NCBI RefSeq assembly: GCF_018860745.1
Contig: NZ_JAHKPY010000002.1
Span: 781,659-845,658 of the forward strand
From: Zobellia uliginosa
GTDB lineage: Bacteria; Bacteroidota; Bacteroidia; Flavobacteriales; Flavobacteriaceae
Reading direction: 5' to 3'
Length of the DNA: 64,000 nt
Shown: in pieces, positions 35,068 through 43,446 of the stretch
Layout of the letters: each line of letters opens with the position of its first letter
How positions within the stretch are numbered: position 1 is the first letter of the stretch
Translations under genes and position numbers: made by a program
The notes under the pieces: model-generated
Databases searched by the model: none
What the model saw: only the letters and a program-made list of their open reading frames with translations
Told to the model about the DNA's origin: nothing

Positions 35068-36236
35068 AGGGCTGCAGTTATTTCTTCCTTAAATTCCTTT
35101 AAGCGGACTTCTCCTGAAATAAGTTTGGGTAGTAAGGTGTCGCGGAGATTGGTAAGGGTTTGGTTTTCAGTATAAAGCTCATCTTGTTTCATTTCCATGG
35201 GTGAAACCAATTTTTGATAGTGTCTTTGAATTTCTAACGGTGGTAGGATTAATTCAAAATCGCTAATTGCATCAAACGTAATTTGCGGAAATGTTCCTGA
35301 ACGTCCTTCTGCAATAGAATTAAAATTATCAACGGTTGATTGCATTGTCAAAACCCTATAGAGCAATTTATTAAGTATGTTTTCCTTTGGATTGATTATC
35401 ATAAATTTTGTTGAAACAACATAATCTGATGAATCGAAATTAACAAAGGCATATCTTTTATTTTTAGGTCTGATTTCGCTATAAAGTATATCACCTTTTG
35501 AAATTGCTTTTTTTGCTTGACCAGGAAGACCTGTTTTAGATTTTTTTTCTGAATGAAGAAATCTTCCTTCTTGTACATCACCAGTATTTACAAATACAAC
35601 TTCATCAACTATTTTAAAATTAAAACTTTCTGATTTTTTAATAGCTACTTCATCTAATCGTTTTACTTCCCAACCCTCAGGAATTTTACCCAATTCAGAG
35701 TCTACGAACTTACCCTCTTGAAAAGGACCAAAATCTACAAACCAATGCTTGTATAGTTCCATTGCCATGTCTTCGAGAGTTTTATTCATGGCAAGATTGT
35801 TCTCTATTTTGTCATCTAATGCAGAGAGAATGCTGGCTATGGCTTTTTGTTCGGGGAGGGGTGGGAGAGTGATATCCAGTACATTTAAAAGACTGGTTGT
35901 TAAACTTGGTATTGCAGAACCTACATCCTTAGAGGCAAAATCAATTGTAGTAAGGTAATAATATAAGTATTTAGCAAATGCTATATCATTATTAACTTTA
36001 GTCCAAAACAAGGTGTCAACAGTCCAGAAAGGTCGGTTGATATAGAAAATGCTATTTAAAGAACCCTTCCTTGGTATAAGCACAGACTCCTCATCAGAAA
36101 GAAAGGAATTAACATAACGCATTATGCCACCCGTACCATAACATGGAATCGTTCCTTCTTCAAGTTTCTTATGGTCTTTACCGTATTTAATTTTGGCAAT
36201 ATCTCCAAGCTTGTATGTATTCCAGTTTTTGGGCAT
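35064..36236 (-). CDS. hsdS: Type I restriction specificity subunit HsdS
   Basis: A 390-residue protein with two target-recognition domains. The first covers about 1-150 (NWNTYKLGDIAKIKYGKDH ... LPPLPEQKAIASILSALDDK) and the second about 180-375 (PEGWEVKRLDEVAI ... LPPLEIQRHYQKLVSPMEMK). Each is followed by a long conserved helix. This two-fold repeat is typical of HsdS, which sets the bipartite DNA target. ATG 36236 lies two bases after the stop of the KAP-type gene. The recognition sequence cannot be read from the protein. Confidence 0.93.
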   Translation of the reverse strand: MPKNWNTYKLGDIAKIKYGKDHKKLEEGTIPCYGTGGIMRYVNSFLSDEESVLIPRKGSLNSIFYINRPFWTVDTLFWTKVNNDIAFAKYLYYYLTTIDFASKDVGSAIPSLTTSLLNVLDITLPPLPEQKAIASILSALDDKIENNLAMNKTLEDMAMELYKHWFVDFGPFQEGKFVDSELGKIPEGWEVKRLDEVAIKKSESFNFKIVDEVVFVNTGDVQEGRFLHSEKKSKTGLPGQAKKAISKGDILYSEIRPKNKRYAFVNFDSSDYVVSTKFMIINPKENILNKLLYRVLTMQSTVDNFNSIAEGRSGTFPQITFDAISDFELILPPLEIQRHYQKLVSPMEMKQDELYTENQTLTNLRDTLLPKLISGEVRLKEFKEEITAAL

Positions 36237-36238
36237 AA

Positions 36239-39200
36239 TTAGTTTAAGTTAAAAGTAAAACGTTTAATAAATTGATGATGTTTAAGAAATACTTTTCTAG
36301 GTTGTACTAATAGGACACTATCTTGTTTTGTTAATTTTTCATATAGGTTAATCCTCATTTCATGATCGTCAGTTATAGAGCATTCCTTAATTGGTTCAAT
36401 GTCCGAAAGTCTACAAGATAAAAAATGAGAAAGCATAGAATAATCATTCAAATCTTTAATGAATTTATTAAAAGAACTATTAATTTTTTTGTACTTCCCT
36501 ATAGGTAAGGCTATTAAAAACATAACAGCTAGAATTTCACCATCTTCTTCCTTCATTATGTATGTAAAATCTTCATGAGCTTTGATAATTCTATAAATGT
36601 TGATAAAACGCTTAAGAGTGCGGGGGCTTTTACCTAGAACCTCAGACATATCTTGAATTAATTGGATTTCTTGTTCTGTAAATTTGAGCGATTCGATATT
36701 TTTGGTTTGTGGGGCGTTAAGTTCTTCTTTTGGCTGTTGTTCGGCGATGTCTTGATTTTTTTTGAATTTTTCATCTACTTTATCAAAAGTATCAGCTAAT
36801 GCCCTTTCTTCATTTAATAAAAGTTTAGAATTTATACTTTCTATCTCTGGCAGTGATTCGGCCAAAGTTTTTAACATATGTTTGACATTAGTTTCCGTAG
36901 CAGCCTTTAGGTTAAAAGGGATTTGAAAAATTTTTTCTAGATAGTTAGATGGCGCAGTCATTTCTAACGCATCGTATTGACTATTACCATCACTACTTAA
37001 CTGAAATTGATGTTTTTTAATTAGGGCGTTTTTTACCCATCTTGGGTCAACCCCTACCACGACTATAAATAAAGGATACGCCATCAATAAATTAACAGCT
37101 TCAAGAACTTGCACAACTCTTTCTTCAGAACATCGGTCTAAATCATCTATATACAGAATAATGCGCTGTAATGGTGAAGCAAACCTTTTTTTGAATTCTT
37201 CAGATTCTTTTTGTTTATCTGCCTCTAGATTATGTGCTACAAACAATTCACTAAGAATTTCAAAATCTTTTCTAATTACAGAAACAATACCTAAGTGTTT
37301 TTGGTAATCATCACTTGTAGATCTTTTTTCAATAAACTTATATAAAGCTTCTGTAGTAAGCGTATTTTCTAATCTATACTCAATCTCAGATTTAAACTCT
37401 TTAGCTTGATTGATTTGTTCATTTATAGTAGTTATTTCGGTTTGATAGTTTTCAATTTCAAGCTTCCATGCTTTTTCAAGTTGCTTAAATTTAAAAAGTG
37501 CATTTTTTTTATCTAATTCATAATCTTCTTTAATCTTCCAAAAAGTGGATATTAAAGGCTGTAAATGTTTTACTGTTTTATAAGTTCTAAAAATAAAAGC
37601 TGCACTAATAGAAATGAAGTACCATAGTTTAGAGGGAAAAGTGAAATTGATTATTCCAGTATATGGAATAAGTAAAAACATAATACCCTTCATGGAAATT
37701 ATGACAATTATTATAATGCAAAACCAACCTAAACTTTTTTGCCAATTTGCCCCTTTAAAAAACGTTTTTAAAAATGTATATTTCGATTTTATTCTTTTAT
37801 ACAATTCTGTTGGGTCCTGCCAATATTCACGAGGAACTATCTCATTGAATCTATCGCTTGATTGATTAAATGATTTGTTCTCTAACAAGGTCTTCGCAAC
37901 TTTTGTTTCGATTTGGAATTCAGAATTCAAATTATTTAGAACATCTTTTATCGAGCTTGTTTTTATCTCTTTAATTTTCTCGTTAAGAGCATGTTTTGTA
38001 CTCTTTTTTTGAGATTTTAAGTTTAATATTCTTTTATCTATTGCCTGTTTTTGATTTGCTAAATCTATTAGCTCATTCTGCGCAATATTTAGCTTTTTCG
38101 TTAAAGCTTCCTCTATTTCTTTTATGTTTTTACTAGCTAATGAGTCGTTGCATATGTATTCTTGTAAACCTTCAAAAATTCTAGTGATAATTCCAGCCCA
38201 CAAGTTAGAATCCATATAAGACCATGCATTAAAGTGTACATGCGCTATACCATTGCAGTAAATATTTTGAGTTGAAGAATTTTGTGAAAGTACTTGAATT
38301 CGCTCTTTAAGTTTTCGCATAAAAAAGCTTTTTCCAGAACCCCATTTGCCTAACAATGCAATAGCTAAGGGAGGATTAAAACTTTTAGCAGAAATTACAC
38401 GGGCAAAAGCATTTATATCTTTGTCAATATCTAAATAATCTGCACCAGAATCAACATCGCTAATTAGGCCGGCAATTGTTGTAGAGTTTACAACGTTCTC
38501 TATATTTTCGTCAACACTCGTCTTTCTTTTTAGAAATGACTTTTGGCCTTGTATTTTTTCTAAAACTATATTAATATCATCGGGCATTAATCTCGCGAAG
38601 GTTCTTCTGTACTTGCCTAATCCTGGGATGTCGATGGGTTCTTTTAATACGTTATCCCAGGATATTTCTAGTTTATGTCCGTCTTCTAGATTGCGAGTAA
38701 CAATACCAGTTGCTTTTATTCTTAGATAGCTAACACTTTTGTTAGCATAAGTTGATTTTAGTATAACTAAATCTCCTTTCTTCACTGAGTTAACAGCTCG
38801 GGTATCATTTGTGTCGTGGCCATTTACCCAAATATTATTAGAAATAAAGCGTTCAATCTGATCTTCACCACTCCAAATATGTCCTGCTAAAAAATAATTC
38901 TTTTCAATTGGGTTTTTGTTACTGTTCTCATCTTCAGCTTTAACGGAGTCCATTTCACTACTAAATTGACTATAAAAATTTCTACCTCTATTATCATCAG
39001 GTATAGCTATTGTAAAAAAGAGACTTGCGAATTTCGTAATAACATCTATTGTAATTTTATAACTTTCAATAAAACTAAGGCCACCTGAGCCTGTGCCCAT
39101 TAAGGGAAGCCAAATACTTTTGGACACTAAGAATTCTTGATTTTCTAAAAGAGCATTGGCTAAATTTCGTTTTAAATTATTATCAGTTTCATTATTATCA

Positions 39201-39442
39201 ACTGTGACGATATACAAAATGGACTTCTTCTCAGTTGTTCGTTGTAAGTAAAACCCTTTTTTTAAACTCTTTTTATCAATACCAAAAATTTTGTAATTAA
39301 ATTCTTCTTGAACATATTTGTTCAATGCGCCTGATGTACCTTTATTATTAATGGAGACAATTGCGAGATCATAGTTTTTTGGAGAAAGCCCAATTACTGT
39401 TCTATAATTTTTTGCGGCGCTATTCATTGTAACTGTTGCCAT
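36239..39442 (-). CDS. KAP P-loop NTPase with N-terminal macro-like and PUA/EVE-like domains, inside the Type I RM operon
   Basis: A 1,067-residue multi-domain protein. Residues 20-150 resemble a macro domain, with WLPLMGTGSGGLSFIES (111-127) as the ligand loop. Residues 181-295 (NYFLAGHIWSGEDQ, KKGDLVILKS, RIKATGIV) look like a PUA/EVE-type nucleic-acid or modified-base reader. From about 335 comes the KAP NTPase: Walker A GKWGSGKS (365-372), long coiled coils (about 430-560 and 660-720), two transmembrane helices inserted near 585-640, and Walker B/KAP motif ILYIDDLDRC near 763. Its ATG overlaps the hsdM TGA by one base and hsdS follows after two bases, so it is an integral operon member. 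Standard Type I systems lack such a gene. A membrane-linked defence effector or sensor is my inference. Confidence 0.75.
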   Translation of the reverse strand: MATVTMNSAAKNYRTVIGLSPKNYDLAIVSINNKGTSGALNKYVQEEFNYKIFGIDKKSLKKGFYLQRTTEKKSILYIVTVDNNETDNNLKRNLANALLENQEFLVSKSIWLPLMGTGSGGLSFIESYKITIDVITKFASLFFTIAIPDDNRGRNFYSQFSSEMDSVKAEDENSNKNPIEKNYFLAGHIWSGEDQIERFISNNIWVNGHDTNDTRAVNSVKKGDLVILKSTYANKSVSYLRIKATGIVTRNLEDGHKLEISWDNVLKEPIDIPGLGKYRRTFARLMPDDINIVLEKIQGQKSFLKRKTSVDENIENVVNSTTIAGLISDVDSGADYLDIDKDINAFARVISAKSFNPPLAIALLGKWGSGKSFFMRKLKERIQVLSQNSSTQNIYCNGIAHVHFNAWSYMDSNLWAGIITRIFEGLQEYICNDSLASKNIKEIEEALTKKLNIAQNELIDLANQKQAIDKRILNLKSQKKSTKHALNEKIKEIKTSSIKDVLNNLNSEFQIETKVAKTLLENKSFNQSSDRFNEIVPREYWQDPTELYKRIKSKYTFLKTFFKGANWQKSLGWFCIIIIVIISMKGIMFLLIPYTGIINFTFPSKLWYFISISAAFIFRTYKTVKHLQPLISTFWKIKEDYELDKKNALFKFKQLEKAWKLEIENYQTEITTINEQINQAKEFKSEIEYRLENTLTTEALYKFIEKRSTSDDYQKHLGIVSVIRKDFEILSELFVAHNLEADKQKESEEFKKRFASPLQRIILYIDDLDRCSEERVVQVLEAVNLLMAYPLFIVVVGVDPRWVKNALIKKHQFQLSSDGNSQYDALEMTAPSNYLEKIFQIPFNLKAATETNVKHMLKTLAESLPEIESINSKLLLNEERALADTFDKVDEKFKKNQDIAEQQPKEELNAPQTKNIESLKFTEQEIQLIQDMSEVLGKSPRTLKRFINIYRIIKAHEDFTYIMKEEDGEILAVMFLIALPIGKYKKINSSFNKFIKDLNDYSMLSHFLSCRLSDIEPIKECSITDDHEMRINLYEKLTKQDSVLLVQPRKVFLKHHQFIKRFTFNLN

Positions 39443-41034
39443 CAGAACTTATTAAAATTTGCCAGTATTTGCTTTTTTAAAGTTTCTCCCTTTTCAAACT
39501 GTTCCAACAAAGTAGACTTTAAACTCTCCTTCTTTTCTTCAAAGGGAATACCATCATCTTCTTCCGCTTCCGTGCCTACGTATATTCCAGGGGTAAGCTT
39601 ATAGTCTTGTTTCTGTACATCTTCTAAAGTGGCAGCTTTGCAAAAGCCGTCAACGTCTTCGTAGGTTTTTCCAACAGTTCTCCAGTTGTGGTAGGTGTCC
39701 GCTATTTTGTCAATATCGGCATCTTCGAAAATTCGTAGTTTACGGCTCGCCATGGTACCCATTTTGGCGACATCCAAAAAGAGAATTTCATTCGTGCGCT
39801 CACGGTGTTCACCATCTTTGCCATCTCTGTTTTTACTGAGAATAAACAAACAGGCGGGAATTCCTGTAGTCAAAAAGAGCTTGTCCGGCATACGAACTAT
39901 ACAATCAATCATGCCTTCATCTACCATATACTGGCGTACATTCTTTTCGCCTTTGGTGTTAGATGTCATGGCTCCATTTGCCATTACAATACCTGCGGTA
40001 CCGGTATCACTAAGGTGGTTCCAGAAAGTTTGCATCCACATATAATTAGCGCTGCCATCTGTAGTGAACTCTTCACGAGGACCAAAAAGTCTTGGGTCGT
40101 TTTCAGGTAAATCCTCAGAGTGCCAATTGCTTACATTAAAAGGAGGGTTGGCAATTACATAATCGGCCTTTAGACTAGGGAATTTATCATCTAGCAGCGA
40201 GTTCCCCAGTTTAATATCAAAAGAGAGGTCACGTAATAAAAGGTTCATTAGACACAAACGTATGGTTTGTGACGTCATTTCTTGTCCGTAGATAGAAATA
40301 TCACTTTTATTACCGCCGTGTTCTTTAATAAATTTTAAGCTCTGAACGAACATACCGCCACTACCACAGGCAGGATCAAAGATTCTACCTTTGTAGGGTT
40401 CTAGAATTTCTACCAATAGACGAACAATACTACCAGGCGTAAAGAACTGTCCTGCGCCAGAACCTTCGGCCATTGCAAAACGGCCAATGTAGTATTCATA
40501 TATGCGACCGAGTATGTCACTTTCAGGGTTTTCTTTTTCAGAGAACTTAGGGTGTGAGAGTAGGTTTATGATACCGCCTGTTTGCTTAGCAGACAATTCG
40601 CTTTTTACAAATATTCTAGGTAAAAGGTTATTTAGCTGCGGATTATAGGCGGTTAAAAGTTCTTGAATGACATCAAAAGCATCGTCAATAATCACCTTGA
40701 TATTATCCTGCTCCGCATTGTCTTTAAAATACTGCCATGAGGCTTCATGAGGTATTACAAAAGTGTTGCGAGACTTATATTCATCAGCATCTGAGAGTAC
40801 ATATTCCTTTTCCGCTTTATCTGCGGTATAGTATTCTGAGGCGGGGTCATTTAGAACATGGGTAAGTTCTTCTTGAACAATTTCAAAACGTTCACTAAGG
40901 TGCTTTAAAAACACCAAAGGTAAAATGTAATTTTTATAATTATTTTCGGAAACGGCGCCTCGTAATTCGTTCGCGGCATCCCATAATTCTTTTTCAAAAT
41001 CAATATCTGCTTTGGCAGCTTTAGTATTAGCCAT
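39442..41034 (-). CDS. hsdM: Type I restriction DNA methyltransferase HsdM
   Basis: A 530-residue N6-adenine methylase. The N-terminal helical domain (FEKELWDAANELRGAVSENN) is followed by the SAM-binding FDPACGSGGMFVQS and the catalytic NPPF in YVIANPPFNVSNW. The C-terminal part binds HsdS. It is the first gene of the four-gene restriction operon and protects host DNA. Its stop shares one base with the next gene's ATG. Eighteen bases before its start lies the dyad TACAGT-N7-ACTGTA, a likely operator that could delay or limit expression. Confidence 0.95.
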   Translation of the reverse strand: MANTKAAKADIDFEKELWDAANELRGAVSENNYKNYILPLVFLKHLSERFEIVQEELTHVLNDPASEYYTADKAEKEYVLSDADEYKSRNTFVIPHEASWQYFKDNAEQDNIKVIIDDAFDVIQELLTAYNPQLNNLLPRIFVKSELSAKQTGGIINLLSHPKFSEKENPESDILGRIYEYYIGRFAMAEGSGAGQFFTPGSIVRLLVEILEPYKGRIFDPACGSGGMFVQSLKFIKEHGGNKSDISIYGQEMTSQTIRLCLMNLLLRDLSFDIKLGNSLLDDKFPSLKADYVIANPPFNVSNWHSEDLPENDPRLFGPREEFTTDGSANYMWMQTFWNHLSDTGTAGIVMANGAMTSNTKGEKNVRQYMVDEGMIDCIVRMPDKLFLTTGIPACLFILSKNRDGKDGEHRERTNEILFLDVAKMGTMASRKLRIFEDADIDKIADTYHNWRTVGKTYEDVDGFCKAATLEDVQKQDYKLTPGIYVGTEAEEDDGIPFEEKKESLKSTLLEQFEKGETLKKQILANFNKF

Positions 41035-41051
41035 TTGTTCGATTGGTTTGG

Positions 41052-41070
41052 TACAGTGAAAAATACTGTA
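41052..41070 (-). promoter_or_regulatory. Candidate operator just before hsdM
   Basis: TACAGTGAAAAATACTGTA has perfect six-base arms around seven bases and ends 18 bases before the hsdM start. A related dyad, TTACAGA-TT-TCTGTAA, lies at 41221-41236. Both share the TACAG/CTGTA half-site. No regulator gene is beside it. Confidence 0.45.
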
Positions 41071-41220
41071 GTTGTAAGATAAATCTATTCCATAAAAATA
41101 GGATTACTTTTTAAATTTATCAGTCTCTTTTCTCAATATACTTTTAAAAAAAGAGAGCTTTATGATTTACAAAATACTATGGTATACCAGACAAATAAAC
41201 TGAAAAATATAAAAAGACTG

Positions 41221-41236
41221 TTACAGATTTCTGTAA
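41221..41236. promoter_or_regulatory. Second TACAG-type dyad upstream of hsdM
   Basis: TTACAGATTTCTGTAA has seven-base arms around TT. It shares the TACAG half-site with the dyad at 41052-41070 and sits between hsdM and the membrane-protein gene, both on the minus strand. Confidence 0.4.
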
Positions 41237-41332
41237 TGGGTGAGGGGTAGTGTAAAATATAACTGGGATTGATAATTTTAAGATAGTACCTGTTGGCACT
41301 TTAATTAGTGATGAATACTGGTTATGGGGTCA

Positions 41333-41983
41333 TTAAACTTTTTTGAGTAGTCTATACTCTGTTATTAAATCGTTTAGTTTACTCCATTTTTTATAGTCAG
41401 TGAATAAAGTATAGCGCACATCACTAAAATAATTGCCTGTGATAGCCAAGCCAAAAATTAATACCGTAAAGATTGTAAATTTAATTGAAAGATTTAAAAA
41501 GTTCTCGGCAGCTATTTCCATAATTTGCGATACGAAAGCACTCCATAAAGGAAGGAAAAGGCCTGCAAATATTGATGTTTGGAGTATAAATGACGTTTTT
41601 TCCTTATTAATATTTTTTTCAATCTGGTTTTGTAACAAATCTAAGTTCGGATTAGTCTCCTCCAATTTATTACTCAACTTTACAAGAATTAAATCATTGA
41701 ATTTTCTATAGTCCCACCTCCATTGAGATATGTATATATCAGGAAATTTGTTTTCAATAGTTTTTAGATTTAAAAACTGAATAAATAATAGTCCTACAAA
41801 TAAAATACCAAATCCCCAAAGTTCGAAGAGATATTGATTGGTAAAAAAAACGAAGTACTGACAAAGCAAGAATAAAACAAATACAACTATAAGTACAATT
41901 GTTGAAGTTATTTTATTTTCTTTTGAAACTTGAGAATAATAAGTTAGTTCTGCTTCATAATACTCAAAAAGTTCTGTAACCAT
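41333..41983 (-). CDS. Four-helix membrane protein of unknown function
   Basis: A 216-residue protein with two hydrophobic hairpins: about 27-47 and 52-73 (ITSTIVLIVVFVLFLLCQYF; LWGFGILFVGLLFIQFL), then about 133-155 and 166-187 (FILQTSIFAGLFLPLWSAFV; KFTIFTVLIFGLAITG). The charged central loop and short tails are probably cytosolic. I do not recognise the family. It lies upstream of hsdM on the same strand, 298 bases away, and may be an independent or accessory defence gene. The two-plus-two helix plan is like small membrane effectors, but that is only a comparison. Confidence 0.6.
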   Translation of the reverse strand: MVTELFEYYEAELTYYSQVSKENKITSTIVLIVVFVLFLLCQYFVFFTNQYLFELWGFGILFVGLLFIQFLNLKTIENKFPDIYISQWRWDYRKFNDLILVKLSNKLEETNPNLDLLQNQIEKNINKEKTSFILQTSIFAGLFLPLWSAFVSQIMEIAAENFLNLSIKFTIFTVLIFGLAITGNYFSDVRYTLFTDYKKWSKLNDLITEYRLLKKV

Positions 41984-42326
41984 AATTTAGTTTTAGCAAA
42001 AAAAAATAGTATAGTATTTAGCAACACAATTACTTATCACAAAAAATAATCCGTAATATTCTAAGAATTGACTTTACTTAGATTAAAAGTAGGAAAAATA
42101 GTATATTTAATTAAGAATAAAAAACATGCGACAAAAGAAGTCTGGGCAACAAAAAAATCAATTTTTTGTTTTTAAAAGGTAGGTGGAATTCTTCAAATCA
42201 ACTGCTTCTGAAAACCCAAAATTTAGAAATGTTTAATGCTTGAAAAGTTTGAAAATATACCTTTCTGGGAGTTGCTTAAAGTAAACTTTGATGGTGTTTT
42301 AATAAGTAAGATTAATAGCATGCATT
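41984..42326. other. Intergenic region with no recognised feature
   Basis: AT-rich sequence between the membrane-protein gene and the left NUDIX gene. A plus-strand frame from ATG 42238 (LEKFENIPFWELLKVNFDG...) runs about 48 codons and overlaps the end of the NUDIX gene antisense. It could be a remnant but nothing supports expression. No terminator or repeat is clear, and the long direct repeat begins only at about 42343. Confidence 0.4.
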
Positions 42327-42845
42327 TTATCTCAAACCTTCCGCCAAAAGCTCCAGCAAAAAAGTCTCTCGCTCAATAGACATTCCTTTTTTAGTACTCG
42401 TGGCCATAGTTCTTTTATTGTGCGCTATGGCTTCATGAATATTAATCCATTTGGCGGTCATACCATTTTTTGTTTCGTAAGCTTCCAACTTGGTCGTACC
42501 AAGTTCTTTGTTCACTTCGCAGGTATAACAGTACGAAATCATATGCTGCACATCAAAATCGGGCTTGTGCCAGGGCCTGTATTCCTTATAGATGCCAAAA
42601 GGCTTAACGTTCCTGATATCTTGAGCTCCGGTTTCTTCAATTAGTTCTCTGGTCATACCGGCAATTTTATCCTCGCCTTTATCTAAGCCGCCACCAGGCA
42701 GACTATAATCTTCATAGCGCTCCGTATAAACCAATAGAATACAATTACCTTGCATGGCAATACTTCTGGTAGCCAGCCTCGTGACAATAGATTTGCCTTC
42801 TAAACTAACTACATCCGGATGATAATGGGTCTTTAAATTTTGCAT
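42327..42845 (-). CDS. NUDIX hydrolase (left copy)
   Basis: A 172-residue NUDIX protein. The Nudix box is complete: GGLDKGE then DKIAGMTRELIEETGA fits G-x5-E-x7-R-E-U-x-E-E-x-G-U. Upstream TRSIAMQGNCILLVYTERYE and downstream YKEYRPWHKPDFDVQHM complete the fold. Such enzymes cleave a nucleoside diphosphate linked to another group; the substrate is unknown. It is cytosolic. Its whole sequence and the 115 bases before its start are repeated at 63.4-64.0 kb. Downstream of a tRNA-Met fragment on the same strand, it forms part of the repeat that frames the 43-63 kb block. Confidence 0.9.
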   Translation of the reverse strand: MQNLKTHYHPDVVSLEGKSIVTRLATRSIAMQGNCILLVYTERYEDYSLPGGGLDKGEDKIAGMTRELIEETGAQDIRNVKPFGIYKEYRPWHKPDFDVQHMISYCYTCEVNKELGTTKLEAYETKNGMTAKWINIHEAIAHNKRTMATSTKKGMSIERETFLLELLAEGLR

Positions 42846-42960
42846 TTAGAAAATTTGGCCGTGAACCAATTTATTAAAAGTATTATTTAAGTCTATAAAG
42901 CAAATACTAACCTAAAAACAGAACGAATCCTGTACTAGGTACTTCCTATGTATTGTACAC
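42343..42960. repeat. Long direct repeat, left copy (NUDIX gene plus 5' flank)
   Basis: Positions 42351-42960 match 63391-64000 at a constant offset of 21,040. I count six base differences by eye, all in the coding part; the 115-bp non-coding flank looks identical. The right copy is cut by the window edge, so the repeat is probably longer and may include the tRNA-like fragment found here at 43042-43090. Confidence 0.9.
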
Positions 42961-42989
42961 GCTCTAAATAAACTAAAAATACAAGGCAT

Positions 42990-43018
42990 AAAAAAACGGC
43001 TTGTGAGTACACAAACCG
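42990..43018 (-). terminator. Terminator downstream of the tRNA-Met fragment
   Basis: On the minus strand CGGTTTGTG and CACAAGCCG form a nine-base stem with a four-base loop, followed by TTTTTT. It sits just after the tRNA 3' half, as expected for the original tRNA gene terminator. Confidence 0.75.
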
Positions 43019-43041
43019 CTGTTTTTGATGGTTTTAAACCT

Positions 43042-43090
43042 TGTAGCGAGAGGGGGGCACGATCCCCCGACCTCCGGGTTATGAAATCGG
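43042..43090 (-). pseudogene. 3' half of an initiator-type tRNA-Met gene
   Basis: On the minus strand the sequence reads TTCATAACCCGG (anticodon loop CAT plus 3' stem), AGGTC (variable loop), GGGGG-ATCGTGC-CCCCC (T arm) and TCTCGCT-ACA (acceptor 3' strand). The CCC after the loop and AGGTCG are like initiator tRNA-fMet. The 5' anticodon strand is only CCGAT instead of CCGGG, and no D arm or 5' acceptor exists further upstream. A break in the anticodon loop with a retained 3' half is typical of tRNA genes used as recombination targets. Confidence 0.7.
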
Positions 43091-43138
43091 TCAAAAACGC
43101 CGTATTCATAGGGTTTCCCGCTGTTTTGTCTTAAAGCA

Positions 43139-43156
43139 GTGTACCGCGCTGTGTAC
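43139..43156 (+). repeat. Tandem GTGTAC repeats beside the tRNA fragment
   Basis: GTGTACC and GTGTACTC occur 12 bases apart at 43139 and 43151. Inverted GTACAC copies are at 42955-42960 and 43007-43012, on the other side of the tRNA fragment. Such short direct and inverted repeats around a tRNA-based junction look like recombinase arm or core binding sites. Confidence 0.35.
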
Positions 43157-43446
43157 TCTGGTTTAACTAATTATTTATCTAAAGATAACATCAAAAATCT
43201 ACGCTGTCAAATAAATTTTACTTTTTAGATTTAATGCTTTATTTGCTACTTACTTTTTAATTTTTAAAAACTATAAAACAGGTCCTTGAAGAATATTTTA
43301 ATGATGATAATAAGATGTTTTTACAGTCTCGGTGACAATGCTATTTCTCGGAGAAAAACATAAAGATGTTTACTGAACTTCCGTGAAATGCTGTACAATT
43401 TAATTCTATTGAGGATTGATTCGGAGAAGGATAAGTTTAGAAATAA

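Noticed and set aside
42236..42385. Plus-strand reading frame of about 48 codons (LEKFENIPFWELL...)
   Set aside because: It runs into the antisense of the NUDIX gene, has no homology that I recognise and no promoter or terminator; it may be a relic but cannot be supported.
31959..43190. Complete integrative element carrying the restriction operon
   Set aside because: There is no integrase, relaxase or transfer gene, and only one tRNA-like junction is seen; a fragment of an island is possible but not a whole element.
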